Assembly: GCA_020831825.1 (NCBI GenBank)
Contig: JAFIFW010000009.1
Span: 44,501-108,500 of the forward strand
DNA length: 64,000 bases
Direction of reading: 5' to 3'
Source: Methylophaga sp.
GTDB lineage: Bacteria; Pseudomonadota; Gammaproteobacteria; Nitrosococcales; Methylophagaceae
Part shown: piece after piece, positions 48,832 to 57,736 of the stretch
How positions within the stretch are numbered: the first letter of the stretch is position 1
Layout: each line of letters begins with the position of its first letter
Translations under genes and position numbers: made by a program
Notes under the pieces: model-generated
Database searches by the model: none
What the model was told of the DNA's origin: nothing
What the model saw: only the letters and a program-made list of their open reading frames with translations

Positions 48832-49956
48832 ATGCATACCGACTCAACCTCATCACAACGCACTATCCTGCAGATTTGCCACTGCTATTACGATCCGTTT
48901 CTGGATTGCGCCCGGCAATATGCGGTGCTGTTCAAAGACAGCCGCTTCAAAGTCGTTACGGTATTTTTATCGGGTGATGCCGATGCGGAAGTCGCCGACA
49001 AGGCTGCCTCGGATGAAGTCATTTTTCTGGAATATCAAAGCAAACAACTCAGCGGCTTGAAGCTGGGCATTATTCGGAAAATTCGTGAACTCAATCAACA
49101 ATACAATTTCGCAGCAGTCATTGCCCATCGCGCCAAACCCACCTATGTGGCATTGATGGCCACCGATTTGCCGATCTTCAGCATTCAGCATTCGTTTGGC
49201 AATTTTGACCGCTTCAGTCGGCGCTTGATGGTCAACAGTTTTAAATCCCGGCTGACGCTGCTGGCCGTATCAAATGCAGTACGCGATGAAATTCGTGACC
49301 GGCTGCCCGGGTGGCCAGAAAACAAAATTGAGACGCTGTATAACCGCATTGATGTCGACAAAGTCCAGGCTGAATTGCTTGATCGGCAACAGGCCCGCCA
49401 ACAACTGGGACTGCCGGAAACGGCCTGGATAGTCGGCAGCGTCGGTCGGCTGCATCCAGACAAAGACCCACAAACGCTGGTCAAGGCGTTTGCCAAGGCC
49501 CTACCCCTGCTACCCAAAGGTGCATTATTGACGCTACTGGGCAAAGGCAAACTGGAAAATGAACTCAAGCAACTGATTCAGCAACTGGATGTTGCAGACA
49601 ATGTACTGATGTTGGGCAATATCCCCGAAGCCCGACGCTATTTCAGAGCGTTTGATCTGTTTGCGCTGAGCTCAGATCACGAACCTTTCGGCATGGTGTT
49701 GCTGGAAGCCATGGCAGCGGAAGTGCCGATCGTAACCACCGACTGCGGCGGTGGCGCCGAAGTGGTGGCAGGCCTCGGTCAACTGTTCCCGCTGGGTGAT
49801 GAGGCGGCATTGGCTCAGCAATTCATTGCGGCAGCGCACACACCGATAGATCCTCAATCAGACACTGCTCAGACCAGATTGAATCAACTCTTTTCAGATG
49901 AGGCCGCTAGGCAGTGCTTCTGGTACCTTCCAACAGTACAAAGTATGCTCCACTAA
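48832..49956 (+). CDS. GT4-family glycosyltransferase
   Basis: A 374-aa GT-B glycosyltransferase of family 4. The N-terminal half has HSFGNFDRFSRRLMVNSFKS and LLAVSNAVRDEI. The C-terminal half has IVGSVGRLHPDKDPQTLVKA and the nucleotide-sugar EX7E-type motif DHEPFGMVLLEAMAAEVPIV. The acceptor and donor cannot be told. It ends the rightward waaF unit and meets the leftward O-antigen ligase with a 43-bp gap. Confidence 0.9.
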   Translation: MHTDSTSSQRTILQICHCYYDPFLDCARQYAVLFKDSRFKVVTVFLSGDADAEVADKAASDEVIFLEYQSKQLSGLKLGIIRKIRELNQQYNFAAVIAHRAKPTYVALMATDLPIFSIQHSFGNFDRFSRRLMVNSFKSRLTLLAVSNAVRDEIRDRLPGWPENKIETLYNRIDVDKVQAELLDRQQARQQLGLPETAWIVGSVGRLHPDKDPQTLVKAFAKALPLLPKGALLTLLGKGKLENELKQLIQQLDVADNVLMLGNIPEARRYFRAFDLFALSSDHEPFGMVLLEAMAAEVPIVTTDCGGGAEVVAGLGQLFPLGDEAALAQQFIAAAHTPIDPQSDTAQTRLNQLFSDEAARQCFWYLPTVQSMLH

Positions 49957-49999
49957 CACCACACAAAAACAGCTTTATATTTTAAGCGTGATATCTCGA

Positions 50000-51124
50000 C
50001 TAAACTGCCCCTCTCTGCTGGCAAGCGGTATTCATGATTAATGCCAGTGGCAACCATACCAACAGCCAGAGTTCATTAGGACTGGCAATCACCATATTGC
50101 CATCAAGGTTGCAGAGCAATAGTGCCATTGCCAAAAAGCCACCCCACCAATTCTTTTGTTTCACAGCCAGGTAAAGTCCAACCAGCATCATTGAGGTAAA
50201 CAGCAACAGAGGCACAAGCCCTAGATGCACCCCTAAAGCAATAAAAATACTGTGTGCGTGCAGTATGGTCTGTCCCTTGATTTGACGAGACATTTCAAAA
50301 TCAAGGCCGCAGCCAGCTAACAAACCGCAACTTTGCCAACCGCTCAAATAATACTGCCAAATTTCAAATCGTCCAGCATCAGCACGCTGCCATAACGGGA
50401 CCAATGCATCAGCATTAACCGCTATCAGAACCAAGCCGACCACAGGCACAATTGCCAATAATCCAAGCACTCGAACTCGGCGTATATTCTTGTACACCAG
50501 CAAACACCAAACTAACAGCGCCCAGAGTAGCAGCCCTACAATACCTGTCCGGCTCTGCAAAATGACCACGACACAAAAAACTGCGACAGCAAGGCCAATC
50601 AGAGCTTCAAAAATTGCCCGCTCACGAAACCAGACGGGCCCAACCAATACCAGACTGCTACAAATCAAAATACTGGTGAATATGGGGCCGTACAGTCTCT
50701 GAGGTAACTCGACAATTCTATCGCCATATTGATAGCTACCGGTGAGACCATACCAAATAGCCGAAATAATCACATAGCCTAGCAAGGACCAAAACATCGC
50801 TCTTGCGAAGATGCTTTGATTGAACCACTCTGCGGCCACTAGCCTTGCAACCACACCGACAAATACAAATACATACAACGCATATTTGGCAAATTTCGTA
50901 TCATTCACTAGACCAAAAATCAGACAATAGCCAATAAAAGCCAACCACAGGTACTCCAGAGCACCTGTGGGCCTGAGCACTTTAAAGTGAACCGCTAAAT
51001 AAACCAGGCCTGGTAAAGCAATAAACAAGTAGTAGAAACTGTTGACCAGCTTACTGCTGGGCAAAATAACAAAGGCAGCTAAAAATACTAAAACTGAGAA
51101 ACTGAAATAATTTCTGGCTAACAT
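50000..51124 (-). CDS. waaL: O-antigen ligase / polymerase family membrane protein
   Basis: A 374-aa polytopic membrane protein with about ten to eleven helices and the Wzy_C/WaaL-type periplasmic loop (LVPLWQRADAGRFEIWQYYL, then GQTILHAHSIFIALGVHLGL with the conserved H-x-H-S pattern). WaaL joins O-polysaccharide to lipid A-core. A Wzy polymerase cannot be excluded, but the LPS-core setting favours ligase. The sequence is more AT-rich than the waaF unit. The gene overlaps the upstream glycosyltransferase by 7 bp. Confidence 0.75.
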   Translation of the reverse strand: MLARNYFSFSVLVFLAAFVILPSSKLVNSFYYLFIALPGLVYLAVHFKVLRPTGALEYLWLAFIGYCLIFGLVNDTKFAKYALYVFVFVGVVARLVAAEWFNQSIFARAMFWSLLGYVIISAIWYGLTGSYQYGDRIVELPQRLYGPIFTSILICSSLVLVGPVWFRERAIFEALIGLAVAVFCVVVILQSRTGIVGLLLWALLVWCLLVYKNIRRVRVLGLLAIVPVVGLVLIAVNADALVPLWQRADAGRFEIWQYYLSGWQSCGLLAGCGLDFEMSRQIKGQTILHAHSIFIALGVHLGLVPLLLFTSMMLVGLYLAVKQKNWWGGFLAMALLLCNLDGNMVIASPNELWLLVWLPLALIMNTACQQRGAV

Positions 51125-52251
51125 GCTATTTTTTCCACCAGTTGCAAATAAGCATTCCTGAAATCAGTAATAGAGTGGTGTCTTATAATATATTCATAAG
51201 CCAGCTGACCTTTGCAATCCAGCTGCTCATCTGTCATCGCAAGGTAACGAGCCAAACATTCTGCTAATGCATCAGCATCTGCAGGAGGGCAAGACTCTCC
51301 CCCGGCACCATTCAACAAGGGTTTCAGCGCTGGTATATCTGAACCAATACATGGCAATTTGCCACTCATACCTTCCAGCAAAGCCAACCCGAGTCCTTCA
51401 CTCAGAGACGGCATTGTCCAGATATCAAAAGCACGGACATAACATACAGCTCCCTCGACAGCACCAAGTAGGTATACCTTGTCAACTAATTGATAGTGAT
51501 CTATGAGCTGCTCCAGACTCGATCTTTCTTCGCCCTCACCAATAATCACCAGGATAATGCCTGGAAATTCTGGCTGAACTTTGGCAAAAGCCTCTATCAG
51601 GTATCGGTGCCCCTTTACACTCACAAGTCGACCAACAGTTCCGATAATCCTTGCACGCTCAGGAAGTCCCAGCACTTGACGAGCCTTTCCTCGGCTCAGC
51701 TGAATCTGACGAGCCTTAACAACATCGATAGCATTGGTGATGCTGGTTGTGTTGTCTTCAGTGAAACCTGTTTGCAGCCCTAATAAATGCTGCCGGAGTG
51801 GCTCGGACACTGTTATAAAGTGCCATTTGTCTGAGGTTTCAAGTTTGCTGAGTAGTTTACGTCTCGATCGGGGCTTATAGTCACTAAAACTGTGGATCAC
51901 ACTGATGCATTGAGGATTGTTGACCCAGCGCTGCAAATGCATCATCACTGAAGAAGGCTTGTAGCGATGACATAAAACCACATCAAAAGTCTCTCTCCTG
52001 AGTAATTGCCATACAGCCCATATCATCTTCAGTCGCAAGCCGCGAAAATCTCTATGCTGTAAATTCAGATAGACAGTTCGCTCAGCCCTGCTCTCATGAA
52101 TATCGGTTTCAGAACGCTTCATCAGAAAGCAGTTAACCACCTCAAATCGTTCTACAGGAAATGCTTTATTGATTTGTTCCTCAAGATCAGATACATCGAA
52201 TGGTTTCACATTATATTCAGGCTGCAAGTGCAACACTTTGATTCTTTTCAT
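51118..52251 (-). CDS. GT4-family glycosyltransferase
   Basis: A 377-aa GT4 enzyme starting MKRIKVLHLQPEYNVKPFDV. Features include VIHSFSDYKPRSRRKLLSKL, ARIIGTVGRLVSVKGHRYLI and the donor-binding motif MPSLSEGLGLALLEGMSGKL. It resembles the glycosyltransferase at 48832 in overall plan. It is placed between the pyruvyltransferase (36-bp gap) and the ligase, so it probably adds an outer-core or O-chain sugar. Specificity cannot be deduced. Confidence 0.88.
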   Translation of the reverse strand: MKRIKVLHLQPEYNVKPFDVSDLEEQINKAFPVERFEVVNCFLMKRSETDIHESRAERTVYLNLQHRDFRGLRLKMIWAVWQLLRRETFDVVLCHRYKPSSVMMHLQRWVNNPQCISVIHSFSDYKPRSRRKLLSKLETSDKWHFITVSEPLRQHLLGLQTGFTEDNTTSITNAIDVVKARQIQLSRGKARQVLGLPERARIIGTVGRLVSVKGHRYLIEAFAKVQPEFPGIILVIIGEGEERSSLEQLIDHYQLVDKVYLLGAVEGAVCYVRAFDIWTMPSLSEGLGLALLEGMSGKLPCIGSDIPALKPLLNGAGGESCPPADADALAECLARYLAMTDEQLDCKGQLAYEYIIRHHSITDFRNAYLQLVEKIAC

Positions 52252-52287
52252 AAAAGCCCCACTGTCATCTTGAGTTTGTCTACTGCA

Positions 52288-53238
52288 TTACCTAGCGAAT
52301 TGCTCAAGTGACTTGAGCAACTTGCTTTTGGCTTCAACCGACAGGCTTTCCGGTGAGTTTTTGGATAGAAACTCGCTCATTGATAAAGTCTTGTTGTTAG
52401 TGGGAATCGGAATAAATGGTTTTCCCAGAATATGAGCAAAAATAAGCGGATGCATTCGAGATGAAACCACGATACTCGCGCCAGATATTTGCTTTATGAA
52501 CTGCTCAAAATTAGCAGCGAGCTCTAGGTGGACATTGAGGTTTAACTGCTGTGCATAGTCGAAAAAGCCCGTGGCAGCCTTGGCATCTTGCTCAGAACTT
52601 GAGCTCACGATAAAGCTTCGAATCGCGTTCTTTTGCAACACAGTATCGATTCGTCTGTAGTGATGAGTTATTTCATGCTTGGCCACTGAGTTTGCGGAAA
52701 CGAAAACTACCGCATGCTTTTTTTCCGTATCGTATTCAACATCAGGGCTATAGGACAAATAAGCAGCATCCGGAACAGTGTCAAAATGCAACCCTGTAAG
52801 CTGCTCTACCAAAGTCACGGAGAGCGTATCACGCAAAAAGACCTGCTTTGCATGAGACAAAAACAGTTTTATTACCCATCTGTAAAAAACGTTGGTCTTT
52901 TGCGTTTGCTCAACTCCAACTGAATAAGCAATGATTGGCACGCGTGTTAATTTTGAAACAAGATACCAGCCTAATAAAGCGTACGGAAAATTTCTGTTCT
53001 TCAGCAATAACTGACCTCCTCCAATCAACAGACATTTGGGTCGCTGCTTTATCACGGAGAAGATTTTAAAGAGAATATAGATGACCCGCGTAAACTGAAA
53101 CTTCAGCCGCTTTCCTATAAAGTCAAAGTTCTTAACTTTATAGCCACTTTGCTCAAGAAAATCCGTCATGGATTTGCATATCCCTATGTCTCCGTAGTTC
53201 GGATCGTGATACCTGTTAATCACCCATAAAAGGCACAT
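52288..53238 (-). CDS. polysaccharide pyruvyl transferase family protein
   Basis: A 316-aa member of the polysaccharide pyruvyltransferase family (CsaB/WcaK type). It starts MCLLWVINRYHDPNYGDIGI and has CLLIGGGQLLLKN, IAYSVGVEQTQ, HAKQVFLRDTLSVTLVEQL and the C-terminal SSRMHPLIFAHILGKPFIPI. Such enzymes place a ketal pyruvate on surface sugars. It is AT-rich compared with the flanking core genes. It is the first gene of a leftward three-gene unit and diverges from the DUF6625 gene with a 244-bp gap. Confidence 0.85.
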   Translation of the reverse strand: MCLLWVINRYHDPNYGDIGICKSMTDFLEQSGYKVKNFDFIGKRLKFQFTRVIYILFKIFSVIKQRPKCLLIGGGQLLLKNRNFPYALLGWYLVSKLTRVPIIAYSVGVEQTQKTNVFYRWVIKLFLSHAKQVFLRDTLSVTLVEQLTGLHFDTVPDAAYLSYSPDVEYDTEKKHAVVFVSANSVAKHEITHHYRRIDTVLQKNAIRSFIVSSSSEQDAKAATGFFDYAQQLNLNVHLELAANFEQFIKQISGASIVVSSRMHPLIFAHILGKPFIPIPTNNKTLSMSEFLSKNSPESLSVEAKSKLLKSLEQFAR

Positions 53239-53482
53239 ACAACTCCCGCATTGTTACTTTATTGAGAAATTCTAATGCTGTCAGAAAATATGCCGAATGC
53301 TGGTGGGTATCCGAATATTCCTGATATCAGTCAAACCCGCGAACTGAATCAACTATGGTAAGCTGTATATTTCGATAGATTATTGCCCGCAGTGATGCTT
53401 AGGCTACTACAGCGTGTTCCTAAATCCTGCTAGACTCGCCGAGTCGGCCCGAAACAGCTTATCAGGATAGTCACCCTAGAAC

Positions 53483-54388
53483 ATGTCCAATATATCCATA
53501 GTAAAAATCATACCCTACTTTGGTAAATGGCCCGAATGGTTCGAGCTCTATATTCTGAGTTGCAAGTACAACCCTGACATCGACTGGCTTTTTTTTACCG
53601 ACTGTCCAGCCCCTAAAAACGCACCAGCAAATGTCAAATTCGTCAAAATCAGTTTCAGCGATTATAAAGCGATGGTATCTGAACGGCTGAAAATTAATTT
53701 TTCTGCTGAAAACCCGTTCAAGTTATGTGATGTTCGTCCTGCCTTTGGCTTTATTCACGAACTCGACACGTCTAGCTATGACTTCTACGCATACGGTGAC
53801 ATCGATATTGTTTACGGTGACATACGTAAATTCATCACTGATGAGACACTCTCCAAGTTTGACGTCATCGGCACCCACCAACGCCGTCTATCAGGACATT
53901 TCAGTTTATTCCGAAATACTAGACAAAACCGTGAAGCATTTCTGAAGATTCCAAACTGGCAGCATTTGATGGAATTCCCAGAGCATATTGGAATTGATGA
54001 GTCAAAGTTTTCCAAAATTTTTGTCCGTCACAAAAACCATCCTATGTGGCTTCGCAAACTTTGGGCACTTACTTCCCCTTACCAACGCCGAGTACTTTAC
54101 AAAGAACAATACAGTACCATCCTCTCGCCCATTCCATGGTGCGATGGCAATCTCGAACATCCGATCAACTGGTACTGGAAAGATGGCCATTTGACTAACG
54201 ACCGCGATGACCGCGAGTTTATGTACCTGCATTTCATGAACTGGAAGTCGGGACGCTGGCTACCAAAAAATTTACGCAGTGAGGGTGCAGCATGGTTGAA
54301 ACTGGACAGATTGGTGTCTGTTGATGCGGTTGACGCTGAGCGCAGCGGCTTTCAGATTTCACCGGCTGGTTTTACCCCGCCGCCTTGA
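53483..54388 (+). CDS. DUF6625-family protein, glycosyltransferase-like
   Basis: A 301-aa protein that resembles the DUF6625 family often found in capsule and O-antigen loci. The N terminus is SIVKIIPYFGKWPEWFELYI, with DIDWLFFTDCPAP. The central YAYGDIDIVYGDIRKF gives a DxD-like metal/sugar-nucleotide motif, which suggests a GT-A-type glycosyltransferase. The C-terminal MYLHFMNWKSGRWLPKNLR is also characteristic. The function is not established. It has AT-rich composition and a 46-bp gap to the broken sulfotransferase gene. Confidence 0.75.
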   Translation: MSNISIVKIIPYFGKWPEWFELYILSCKYNPDIDWLFFTDCPAPKNAPANVKFVKISFSDYKAMVSERLKINFSAENPFKLCDVRPAFGFIHELDTSSYDFYAYGDIDIVYGDIRKFITDETLSKFDVIGTHQRRLSGHFSLFRNTRQNREAFLKIPNWQHLMEFPEHIGIDESKFSKIFVRHKNHPMWLRKLWALTSPYQRRVLYKEQYSTILSPIPWCDGNLEHPINWYWKDGHLTNDRDDREFMYLHFMNWKSGRWLPKNLRSEGAAWLKLDRLVSVDAVDAERSGFQISPAGFTPPP

Positions 54389-54434
54389 TCAAACCTGCTC
54401 GGTATCGAGCAAATAACCCGTATTGGTATTGAAA

Positions 54435-55138
54435 ATGAGCGTACTTACCCGACTTTTGTGGAAATCGATTCCTCGAAGTGAAAGACAACTGATACTGAAT
54501 TGCATACCCGAAGTAAACCGTCGAGTAGTAGACAGAGTTTTGTCTAACAGAACCGGATTTCCCAAAACGTTCAACAAAAACAAATTCATTTTCATCCATG
54601 TGCCAAAGGCTGCCGGTACCAGTCTGAAAACAGCTCTTAACTTATCTTTCAGGGATGCCGGACATTTGCCGTTAACATACTACGAACATTTGCATCCTGA
54701 AGAATATAGGGAGTTTTACAAATTTGCTTTCGTCCGAAACCCATGGTCTCGCCTATTATCCGCATACAACTATATGTCTCAACGGATACCCCAGACCACA
54801 TTGTCTGGTCTGAGTCTCTTACCAAATTAGGAAGCTTTGAAAAATTCGTAATGCATTGGCTCTCTGAAGACACTGTTGGGCACGATGATGTATTTGTCCC
54901 GCAATATAGATTTCTTGTTAATTCTTGCGGTGTCCTATCCATGGACTTCATTGGCAAACTCGAATCCTTGAGCACAGATTTTTCAGTGATCCAGCAACGC
55001 ATCGGGAGTCAGACTACAATCCCGCAAAAAAACATCGGAATTAAAACTGACTACCGACAAATGTTTACAACCAAGATGGTTGATAAAGTCTTCAAGATAT
55101 ACGAGCGAGATGTTATCGAGTTCGGCTACGACTTTTAG
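54435..55138 (+). pseudogene. sulfotransferase family gene broken by a frameshift
   Basis: Two overlapping frames together make one sulfotransferase-2 family protein. The first frame (54435-54830) has the 5'-phosphosulfate loop FIFIHVPKAAGTSLKTAL and the 3'-phosphate motif YKFAFVRNPWSRLLSAYNYM. Then it runs into non-homologous sequence and a stop. The continuation (DHIVWSESLTKLGSFEKFV to the end at 55138) is in another frame. The switch must fall at about 54775-54795, and a single-base change there would restore one protein of about 234 aa. It could be a real mutation, phase variation or a sequencing error. The intact enzyme would sulfate a surface sugar using PAPS. Confidence 0.8.
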
Positions 55139-55261
55139 CCCAGCAAAAACGTCCTCTCAGACCAGATAGTTCTTTGGCCACTCATGTCAAATGGCAGCCA
55201 GAAACCCTGCTTGCTATACTTGGCGCAGTTTTGAGCCACTCCACCTATTAAAGAAGCTTCT

Positions 55262-56986
55262 ATGATTGTTCTGGGTCTGTCCGGCGCGGTAAGCCACGAT
55301 GCTTCCGCAGCGATTTATATTGACGGCAAACTGGTTGCCGCCGCCGAGGAAGAGCGCTTTCTGCGCGACAAGCATGCCAAAGGCAAAATGGCCTATGAGG
55401 CCACCAAATTCTGTCTGGAACAGGCCGGCATCCGCCCGGATGAAATTGATGTTGTGGCCTTTCCCTATGCGCAAATCGGTCTGAAATCACCCGCCCGCTG
55501 GCATTATGCCAAACGCCACTGGTATGCACCGGATCGCGCGCTGACGGCACTGTTTGCCGGTAACCGCCGCTACTGGCGTAATCATCGTCAGGTAATGAAA
55601 TTGCTCGATGATCTGGGCATTGATTCCAAACGGGTCAAGTTCATGCCGGTCGAACACCATCTAGCCCACGCCAGCAGCGCCTATCACCTGAGTGGTTTCC
55701 AGGAAAAAACCGCCATTATCGGCATCGATGGCAAGGGCGAATACGCCACGACCTTCTTTGGCTACGGGGAAAACGGCAAGATCCACAAAATCAAGGAGTT
55801 CTACGATCCCGATTCGCTGGGCGGCATGTATGGCGCGTTGACCGAATATCTGGGTTTTGAAATGCTCGATGGCGAGTTCAAAGTCATGGGCATGGCGCCT
55901 TATGGCGATGCCAAACGCTTTGATTTCTCACCGTTGATTCACTGCAAGGACGGTGACTTCCGCATCAACACTAAACTGGTCAACACCGTCGGCTGGCGGC
56001 GTTACAAAAAAGACGGCAAAGGCTATTTCTTCAGCCCGGCGCTGATCGACTGGCTGGGACCGATGCGTGAGGGCGATGAAAAAGACGAACCTTATATCGA
56101 CTATGCCGCCAGCATTCAGGCCTTGTTGGAAAAAACCGCATTGCAACTGATTGATTTTTATCTGGGCGACATCATCCGCGAAACCGGCAAAATCGCCTAT
56201 GCCGGTGGTGTGGCGTTAAACGTCAAACTCAACCAGCGCATTATCGCCATGCCCGGCGTTAAAGAATTGTTTGTGCAACCGGCCGCCGGTGATGCCGGTA
56301 CCGCCATTGGCGCCGCCAGCTATGCTTCGCAAACACTCGGCACGCCAGTCGAAAAAATGACCCATGTCTATCTCGGCCCCAGCTACACTACCGAGCAGTG
56401 TGTTGAAGCCTGTGAGAAATACGAAAAACCAGTGAGCTGGCAATATCTGGGTGATGTCTGTGGCGAAACGGCCAAACTGCTGGCTGACGGCAATCCCATC
56501 GCCTGGTTTCAGGGCCGGATGGAGTTTGGTCCACGCGCCTTGGGCAACCGCAGCATTCTGGGTTCGCCCAGTCATTCCGGTGTTGCCGATCGCATCAACG
56601 AGCAAATCAAATACCGTGAACGCTGGCGCCCATTCTGCCCAAGCATGCTCGACAAGGTTGCACCGGAAATTCTACAAACCGAGCACCCCAGCCCCTATAT
56701 GACCTTCACCTTTGATGTGGCTGAAAGTTGGAAATCACGCATTCCGGAAGTGGTGCATGAAGACGGTACGGCGCGGGCGCAGATTGTCACCCGTGACACC
56801 AATGCCCGTTACTACGAGCTGATCGAGGAGCTGGAAAAACTCACCGGCAATGCCGTGGTGCTGAATACCTCACTCAATCGCCGTGGTGAGCCGATGGTCT
56901 GTAGTCCAACCGATGCATTGAACATGTTCTATGGTTCGGATCTGCAGTATCTGGTGATGGAAGATATTCTGGTGACCAAGCCCTAG
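55262..56986 (+). CDS. carbamoyltransferase of the NodU/CmcH family (WapO-like)
   Basis: A 574-aa O-carbamoyltransferase. It uses carbamoyl phosphate and ATP to carbamoylate a hydroxyl group. The Kae1-like N-terminal domain has VLGLSGAVSHDASAAIYIDG and VEHHLAHASSAYHLSGF (metal-binding His). YAGGVALNVKLNQRI follows, and the C-terminal YrdC-like/NodU_C part has WFQGRMEFGPRALGNRSILG. In Pseudomonas aeruginosa a related protein (WapO) carbamoylates the inner-core heptose beside waaP and waaG, and the same neighbourhood is seen here. GC content rises sharply relative to the genes to its left. Confidence 0.9.
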   Translation: MIVLGLSGAVSHDASAAIYIDGKLVAAAEEERFLRDKHAKGKMAYEATKFCLEQAGIRPDEIDVVAFPYAQIGLKSPARWHYAKRHWYAPDRALTALFAGNRRYWRNHRQVMKLLDDLGIDSKRVKFMPVEHHLAHASSAYHLSGFQEKTAIIGIDGKGEYATTFFGYGENGKIHKIKEFYDPDSLGGMYGALTEYLGFEMLDGEFKVMGMAPYGDAKRFDFSPLIHCKDGDFRINTKLVNTVGWRRYKKDGKGYFFSPALIDWLGPMREGDEKDEPYIDYAASIQALLEKTALQLIDFYLGDIIRETGKIAYAGGVALNVKLNQRIIAMPGVKELFVQPAAGDAGTAIGAASYASQTLGTPVEKMTHVYLGPSYTTEQCVEACEKYEKPVSWQYLGDVCGETAKLLADGNPIAWFQGRMEFGPRALGNRSILGSPSHSGVADRINEQIKYRERWRPFCPSMLDKVAPEILQTEHPSPYMTFTFDVAESWKSRIPEVVHEDGTARAQIVTRDTNARYYELIEELEKLTGNAVVLNTSLNRRGEPMVCSPTDALNMFYGSDLQYLVMEDILVTKP

Positions 56987-56990
56987 GAAT

Positions 56991-57110
56991 AATCAACCAC
57001 AGAGGCACAGAGGTCACAGAGTTTTTTGAAGTACACAATGACCGATTCAGATATTGACGACTATTCGCCTGATGTAATCTCTGTGCTCTCTGTGCCTCTG
57101 TGGTTTGATT
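56991..57110. repeat. 120-bp element with ~31-bp terminal inverted repeats
   Basis: The left arm (56991-57021, starting AATCAACCACAGAGGCACAG) is matched by an inverted right arm (57079-57110, reading CTCTGTGCTCTCTGTGCCTC then TGTGG). The arms differ at only about two positions plus one extra base. The 57-bp centre is unrelated. The same CCACAGAGGCACAGAG arm recurs at 63709-63733 and 63964-64000. It lies between two convergent genes, could fold into a long hairpin acting as a terminator, and has the look of a non-autonomous mobile repeat. Confidence 0.8.
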
Positions 57111-57118
57111 TGCTTTTT

Positions 57119-57736
57119 TCAGATGAACTTAAGCATGCGCAGCACCGCGTCATTCAGCGGATACATGCGTTTCAGACGTCGCTCAAAATCCTGCCATTTA
57201 CGCCGGATTTTGATGCGGCCAAACAACGGCACATAGGTCATCAACGGGATCCAGTCAGAGTTACCGATATTGTCGATGATGACGCAGCGCCATTGGTCAT
57301 CAGCAAGCCGCTGAAACACGATATTTTTCGGCTTGAGTGACATGGTAATAACATTGTGGCGTAACAGATAATTTTTCAGTTGATTGAGTTCAAAAATCAG
57401 TTCGTTAAGATGCGCTTCGGTAATCCTGGCGTCCGCGAGATAGTGTTCAAGTGTCCTGGAAACTGTGCCATCAGCATCACGGATTAATTCAAACACCGCC
57501 GCCGGGCCAAGATTGGTTTCAACATTACCGTGAAACTCCGGTATGCCCTCCCAGGGCACACCACGTTTTGCCAGCAGTCGATAATATGTCTGCTCACGCT
57601 GCTCTTCCTGATCGCCGCGATTCACCCGATCACGATCCATACGCACTTTCAAACACAGCTTCGGATTTTCCGGATGTTGATACACATCACGGTGCAGTCC
57701 TTGACCAACCAGCAGACTTTTTTCGAGCATAATCAT
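57119..57736 (-). CDS. YrbL-family kinase-like protein
   Basis: A 205-aa protein of the PhoP-regulated YrbL family, a small protein kinase-like fold. It starts MIMLEKSLLVGQGLHRDVYQ, with a glycine-rich loop and a lysine in KLCLKVRM. The catalytic-loop equivalent is TMSLKPKNIVFQ, and the metal Asp lies in CVIIDNIGNSD. The HRD motif is replaced, so activity is uncertain. It is the last of the leftward waaP-kinase-waaG-yrbL set, with a 4-bp overlap to waaG. Confidence 0.85.
   Translation of the reverse strand: MIMLEKSLLVGQGLHRDVYQHPENPKLCLKVRMDRDRVNRGDQEEQREQTYYRLLAKRGVPWEGIPEFHGNVETNLGPAAVFELIRDADGTVSRTLEHYLADARITEAHLNELIFELNQLKNYLLRHNVITMSLKPKNIVFQRLADDQWRCVIIDNIGNSDWIPLMTYVPLFGRIKIRRKWQDFERRLKRMYPLNDAVLRMLKFI

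Noticed and set aside
54743..55138. Separate 131-aa gene after the sulfotransferase start
   Set aside because: Its sequence is the natural continuation of the sulfotransferase, so it is treated as part of one frameshifted gene.
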